Assembly (NCBI RefSeq): GCF_026914265.1
Contig: NC_069130.1
Coordinates: 41,904,429 to 41,968,428 of the forward strand
DNA from: Mya arenaria
Lineage: Eukaryota > Mollusca > Bivalvia > Myida > Myidae
DNA: 64,000 bases
Direction of reading: 5' to 3'
The first letter of the stretch is position 1. Each line of letters opens with the position of its first letter. Positions 59,402 through 64,000 of this stretch are shown here, in pieces. Below the pieces are notes generated by a model. The model had not been told where the DNA came from and ran no database searches. It worked only from the letters and a program-made list of their open reading frames with translations. A program made the position numbers and the translations under genes.

Positions 59402-60397
59402 GTTAAAATTAGGGATGCAAACGAATGGCAAAATTGATATTCGAATATTCGGTAATTCTTTCGATCGAATATTCGAATATTTGAATACCAAAATGATCCT
59501 TTAAGAATGATCCTTTAAGAATTGTAGAAAACTAGTATTCAATAACGTAATAGCTAGGGCCCTGTTACCCTTCTTTGTCGTTTTCGGTACACGCGACGGA
59601 CACTTATTGTTCCACAAATCAGCCTCTGAATTTCCCCATTTTCAGAATATATCCCAAGAAAAAGCCATAATTATATTTTAAACAAAAAAATAAACTATAT
59701 CAATTCCTCTGCGTTCACTTTTGTAAACAATGCAAAATAAGATCGGGAATTTCGTTTTTCCCGGTTAAATGACGATATGCGCCAACGTGGTACTTGCAGC
59801 CTCGTTCTGGGATTGATTTTTACGAAATATTTTTATAGAAAACGACACCAACCATGGCCGCACGTCGATTTTGACTGATGTATTTTACAACAATACAGGA
59901 CATATATCCTTAAACGTTAAACCATACAACTACTTTTCAACGCAAGAGCGTTGTAACGAAACATGAAAAACAGTTTAAAGCAAATAACTAGCACATGTCC
60001 TTCGAATCATCAAGGCGATTTGCGCATATCGCCAAGCTTGATTTGCAGGGAAAGACAACACATTGGTATAAAGGCCGATCTAAAATGTTCCCAAAATAAT
60101 TGGAATGTGTTTGATGTCACTTGTCTAACAGCCAGTAAATGCAAAATTACGGGGACTGTTTATAGTTCCCGACGATATATCCGATATGGCGCGTGTATAG
60201 TGTCATATGTTTACACCTCTGGCATTACGGGTCCATCGTTGTAAAAACAAGACAGACGAAGATGACAGTTGTAGGCAAAAAGTTTATTAATTTATTATTT
60301 CAACAAAAACATCGAATATTCGAATACTGATTTTGGCATTCGAATACCAAACGTTCGATCGAATATTCGAATATTCGTTTGCATCCCTAGTTAAAAT
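59402..60397. mobile_element. Complete non-autonomous hAT-like element
   Basis: The element spans 59410-60389 (980 bp) with the perfect 8-bp target duplication GTTAAAAT at 59402-59409 and 60390-60397. Terminal inverted repeats begin TAGGGATGCAAACGAAT, followed by palindromic ATTCGAATATTCG words. The TAGGG start and 8-bp duplication are typical of hAT. The interior has no transposase: the 93-codon frame at 59963-60244 shows no DDE or zinc-finger motif. Confidence 0.85.
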
Positions 60398-61010
60398 CTG
60401 TTACATAAGCAAACAGTTTTGTGTGTTTTTCAGTTAGAAACAATGGCTTCGTAACACTTAATTATAACGGTCAACTTGTTTCGCGGATTATTAGCCAAAG
60501 TAAACATTGTTTTAAGCAGATGTCCTTAATTAGTTTTTTGGATAAACCTTTGGTGCTACTCCTGTTTAAAGTCAACATTTCACCGAAGTACTTCAAATTC
60601 TCAACCATTTGAACTTTGCCCAGACTTTACCAAATCATGTTGGCATATTTAACATTTCAGCTATCATATCAGCCACTCCAAAAGAAAACCACCACTGTGG
60701 CCATGTTGTATTTTATAAATGTGCGTATATTGATACAGTTCATGAATAAAGTTATTTGATACAATTATGGTTTCTGTCATAGATATACCATCAGTTGTAC
60801 AATTGTTATTGTGTTCAAGTTTTATTTCCATTTCAAAACAACAGCCCAATTCTGTCATCTTTTAAGTAACTTCATTTCACTGACATCTACAATCAATGTT
60901 TGCCCTCACTTTATTTACTTCGCTCTGACCCTACATACAGACTTGCATAACCAATAGTTGGCCCGCGCTATAATCCAATTGCTGCATCTTGCAGCAACTT
61001 TTGTACTTGT
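60398..61010. other. No gene recognised
   Basis: AT-rich tail of the inserted block. Small frames on both strands lack motifs. Confidence 0.4.
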
Positions 61011-61039
61011 TATTTGTTGTTGTTGTTATGTTACTGTGC

Positions 61040-61260
61040 TCAATATTTGAATGGCCAAGACTGTTCAGACGCCACTGAATCATCTCAAAGGCAGCCGAAT
61101 AAGACCTTTCATCAACCAATTAGACATTGACAATCGGATGAGTGATTATTGTTTGACAATAACGTTTGTCAGATTGTGATAAAACTTTCACATGGTATTG
61201 AACCCAGAGCAATATTCATGGCGACGGTGCATATGAAAGAGATTACTGATCGTGTCTGAA
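61040..61260 (-). promoter_or_regulatory. Orphan upstream module (B type) in unit 8
   Basis: The unit sequence resumes at about 61010. The module matches 37430-37680, with a few changes. Confidence 0.5.
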
Positions 61261-61689
61261 AATCTGTGATGACTCAAGGCACAGCCAAATTATAATCATT
61301 TTATTTCTTGTTTGATAAAAACCACGACAAACTTCTCGTAATTCAAAAATGTCTGGAATTAGTATGAGAACAAACATTATATAACAATTGCTCATCTCAT
61401 TTAGATGAATATTAATCCAAGCCGACGTCAATACAATATTTTATTTTTTATCAATAAATATAGAGTTATAGGTCCGTGGAATCATACATTTTATAATTAA
61501 ATAAGTCAGATCAAATTACAGTGAAAAACAGTGCCCAGATTGTCCTTACTCAATCATCTTCAGTAATTAGCCCAAAATTTTGGGTCATTCCTGATAATAG
61601 GTCATACTTATAACATTCATTGGAGACGTTAATCTGAGCTTTGCCATTTAGCATTTATTAAGCTGCACTCCATCGTTCAAAAAATAGTT

Positions 61690-62700
61690 CTTCTAGGCTC
61701 TGCAGTCCAAGATACGTTTACATGGGCCCTTCCGTTCGTAATACGTTTACCAGGGCCTTTCCATTCGTGATACGTTTACCTGGGCACTTCCGTTCGTGAT
61801 ACGTTAACCTAGGCCCTTCCATTCGTAATACGTTTACCTACGCCCTTCCGTTCGTAATACGTTTACCAGGGCCCTTCCGTTCGTGATACGATTACCTAGG
61901 CCCTTCCGTTCGTAATACGTTTACCAGGGCCCTTCCGTTCGTGATACGATTACCTGGGCCCTTCCGTTCATAATACGTTTACCTGGGCCCTTCCGTTCGT
62001 GATACGATTACCTGGGCCCTTCCGTTCATAATACGTTTACCTGGGCCCTTCCGTTCGTGATACGATTACCTAGGCCCTTCCGTTCGTAATACGTTTACCA
62101 GGGCCCTTCCGTTCGTGATACGATTACCTAGGCCCTTCCGTTCGTAATACGTTTACCAGGGCCCTTCCGTTCGTGATACGATTACCTGGGCCCTTCCGTT
62201 CATAATACGTTTACCTGGGCCCTTCCGTTCGTGATACGATTACCTGGGCCCTTCTACGATTACCTGGCCCTTCCGTTCGTGATACGATTACCTGGGCCCT
62301 TCAGTTCGTGATACGTTTACCTGGGCCCTTCCGTTCGTAATACGTTTACCTGGGCGCTTCCGTTCGTGATACGATTACCTGGGCCATTCCGTTCGTAATA
62401 CGTTTACCAGGGCCCTCCCGTTCGTAATACGTTTACCAGGACGCTTCCGTTCGTGATACGATTACCTAGGCCCTTTCAGTTCGTAATACGTTTACCAGGG
62501 CCCTTCCGTTCGTATTCGTTTACCAGGGCCCTTCCGTTCGTGAAACGATTACCTGTGCCCTTCCGTTCGTGAAACGATTACCTGGGCCCTTCCGTTCGTG
62601 ATACGATTACATGGGCCCTTCCATTCGTGATACGTTTACCTGAGCTTTGTCGTTCATGATACTTTTACCTGGACTCTGTCGCTCATGATACGTTTAACTT
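61690..62700. repeat. 29-bp satellite, about 34 copies with higher-order pattern
   Basis: Here the GGGCCC-type variant dominates (CCCTTCCGTTCGTGATACG). Monomers alternate as CGTGATACGATTACC and CGTAATACGTTTACC or CATAATACGTTTACC, making 58-bp dimers and longer repeated blocks between about 61860 and 62250. Confidence 0.88.
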
Positions 62701-62828
62701 GACTGTGCGTTCACGATTCCCAGTACCAAAAAGCGTTTATTTTTCCACATTGTAATGCAAAAAGATATTAAATAGTTCTGGAAAAAGGTCCAATTTAGTA
62801 AATGAAATGACAAAAAATAAGATGTACG

Positions 62829-63585
62829 TGAAGTTAGCGGCCTAGCGGCCTAGCGGCGTGAAGTTAGCGGCCTAGCGGCCTAGCGGCGTGAAGTTAGCGG
62901 CCTAGCGGCCTAGCGGCGTGAAGTTAGCGGCCTAGCGGCCTAGCGGCGTGAAGTTAGCGGCCTAGCGGCCTAGCGGCCAAATATAGTATCTTATTTCAAA
63001 GTAGGAATATATGCTTTTTCTTCTAAACAATGATAAATTAAATGTTTTTGTGCACGAAATATCAATTTCAAGCGATTTTCAACAATTTTTTCAAAAAAGT
63101 TTATCAAACATTTTTCTATTTTATAGCATGCAAACATGCCTGCTCTGCTAACAAACTGATATATTTGCTGTTTATATGCACCAATCATCACTCTGAAACG
63201 ATTTTCAACATTTTTTTCAAAGAAGTCGATCAAGCGATCTAGCGGCCTAGCGGCCTAGCGGCGTGAAGTTAGCGGCCTAGCGGCCTAATATGGTATCTTA
63301 TTTCAAAGTAGGAATATATGCTTTTTCTTCTAAACAATGATAAATTAAATGTTTTTGTGCACGAAATATCAATTTCAAGCGATTTTCAACAATTTTTTTC
63401 AAAAAGGTTTATCAAACATTTTTCTATTTTATAGCATGCAAACATGTCTGCTCTGCTAACAAACTGATATATTTGCTGTTTATATGCACCAATCATCACT
63501 CTGAAACGATTTACAACATTTTTTTCAAAGAAGTCGATCTAGCGATCTAGCGGCCTAGCGGCGTGAAGTTAGCGGCCTAGCGGCC
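62829..63585. repeat. 30-bp GC-rich minisatellite nested in a roughly 307-bp tandem duplication
   Basis: Five copies of a 30-bp unit (GTGAAGTTAGCGG plus two CCTAGCGG) occupy 62829-62978. A roughly 258-bp AT-rich segment (from GTATCTTATTTCAAAG) then appears at 62986 and again at 63293. Each is followed by short AGCGGCCTAGCGG remnants (63237-63286 and 63540-63585). Confidence 0.9.
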
Positions 63586-63829
63586 TTTAATATTAAACGA
63601 CCTAAGATTTAAAAGAAATTCAGAAATGCACTTTCTTGGGGCTTATCAAAACGGGCACAATTATTGGTTTTTGTTGCAAATGTTTCAATGCTTTTTCTGC
63701 TCTCTGTTTGGGAGTTATCTGAGACTTTGTTCACATTGGAATTGTTTTCGCTTGTCTACTATTTTTCCTATACAACAAAGACAACTATTTAGGGCATTTA
63801 ACTATCAAAATATTTCAGTTATTTTTTTT

Positions 63830-64000
63830 TGTTTTCTGTTTGCATGTCTTCTAGCGACCATAAAGTTCTCATTTATACAATCTCACATTCTACTAATGTT
63901 ATCTCATTAAAAGTCTCTTTCATCTTAAACATCGCCATGAATATTGCTCTGGGTTCAATAACACGTAAACGTTTCGTCACAATCTGACAAACAATATTGT
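63830..64000 (+). promoter_or_regulatory. Start of another Cdc25 promoter module, cut by the window edge
   Basis: CTTCTAGCGACCATAAAGTT, TCTACTAATGTTATCTCATT and ATGAATATTGCTCTGGGTTC follow the order seen upstream of copies 3, 6, 7 and 8 in + orientation. A ninth Cdc25 copy is expected roughly 300 bp beyond the edge. Confidence 0.55.

Noticed and set aside
59963-60244. 93-codon frame inside the hAT-like element
   Set aside because: No transposase motif, and the element is too short to be autonomous.
63042-63242. Opposed 66- and 80-codon frames at 62991-63242
   Set aside because: They fall in the duplicated AT-rich part of the minisatellite composite; the second copy does not preserve them.

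Overview
The window is AT-rich animal DNA with phase-conserved introns, TATA-type promoters, tRNA-Val genes, a tRNA-derived SINE, two long non-LTR retrotransposons (LINEs) and several short DNA transposons. The repeat families, including the 'ggggagacatatt' dispersed repeat and the SINE with a tRNA-like head, look like those of lophotrochozoans, most likely a bivalve mollusc. That assignment is an inference.

The host content is essentially one gene family: a tandem cluster of eight Cdc25-type dual-specificity phosphatase copies, the family that activates CDK/cyclin. Five appear complete: copy 3 at 15.7-17.6 kb, copy 5 at 23.8-25.9, copy 6 at 34.0-35.7, copy 7 at 40.8-42.5 and copy 8 at 50.1-51.8, all on +. 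Two are broken on the minus strand (copy 1 at 3.4-7.5 kb, copy 2 at 11.7-13.3 kb). One (copy 4, 19.5-20.2 kb) is a duplicate of only the two catalytic exons of copy 3. All complete copies have four exons, with an unvarying 342-nt exon 3 carrying the HCEFSSER active site. The proteins are about 277-307 aa, much shorter than vertebrate Cdc25. Two N-terminal types exist: type I (copies 1, 3, 5) and type II (copies 2, 6, 7, 8).

Each complete copy, and each of the two broken minus-strand copies, has the same roughly 400-bp upstream module: a conserved core, an ATTGG/CCAAT block beside a CHR-like TTTGAR, and a TATA box about 90-100 nt before the ATG. Further copies of the module stand alone (8.8, 14.4, 27.7, 37.5, 48.3 and 61.1 kb). 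One more at 63.8-64.0 kb runs off the window, predicting a ninth gene beyond it.

The right half (33-64 kb) is a multi-kilobase tandem repeat: promoter, Cdc25 gene, 3' UTR hairpin (tRNA-Val in units 7 and 8), a LINE hotspot, an orphan module, a 29-bp satellite, spacer, next promoter. Unit length differences come from LINE insertions, satellite expansion (about 55, 3 and 34 copies) and a roughly 7.7-kb block of other repeats (53.3-61.0 kb). The left half holds copies in opposite orientation, and 8.0-9.0 kb is a mirror image of 27.6-33.6 kb. I saw no LTR retroelements, Polintons or CRISPR-like loci.
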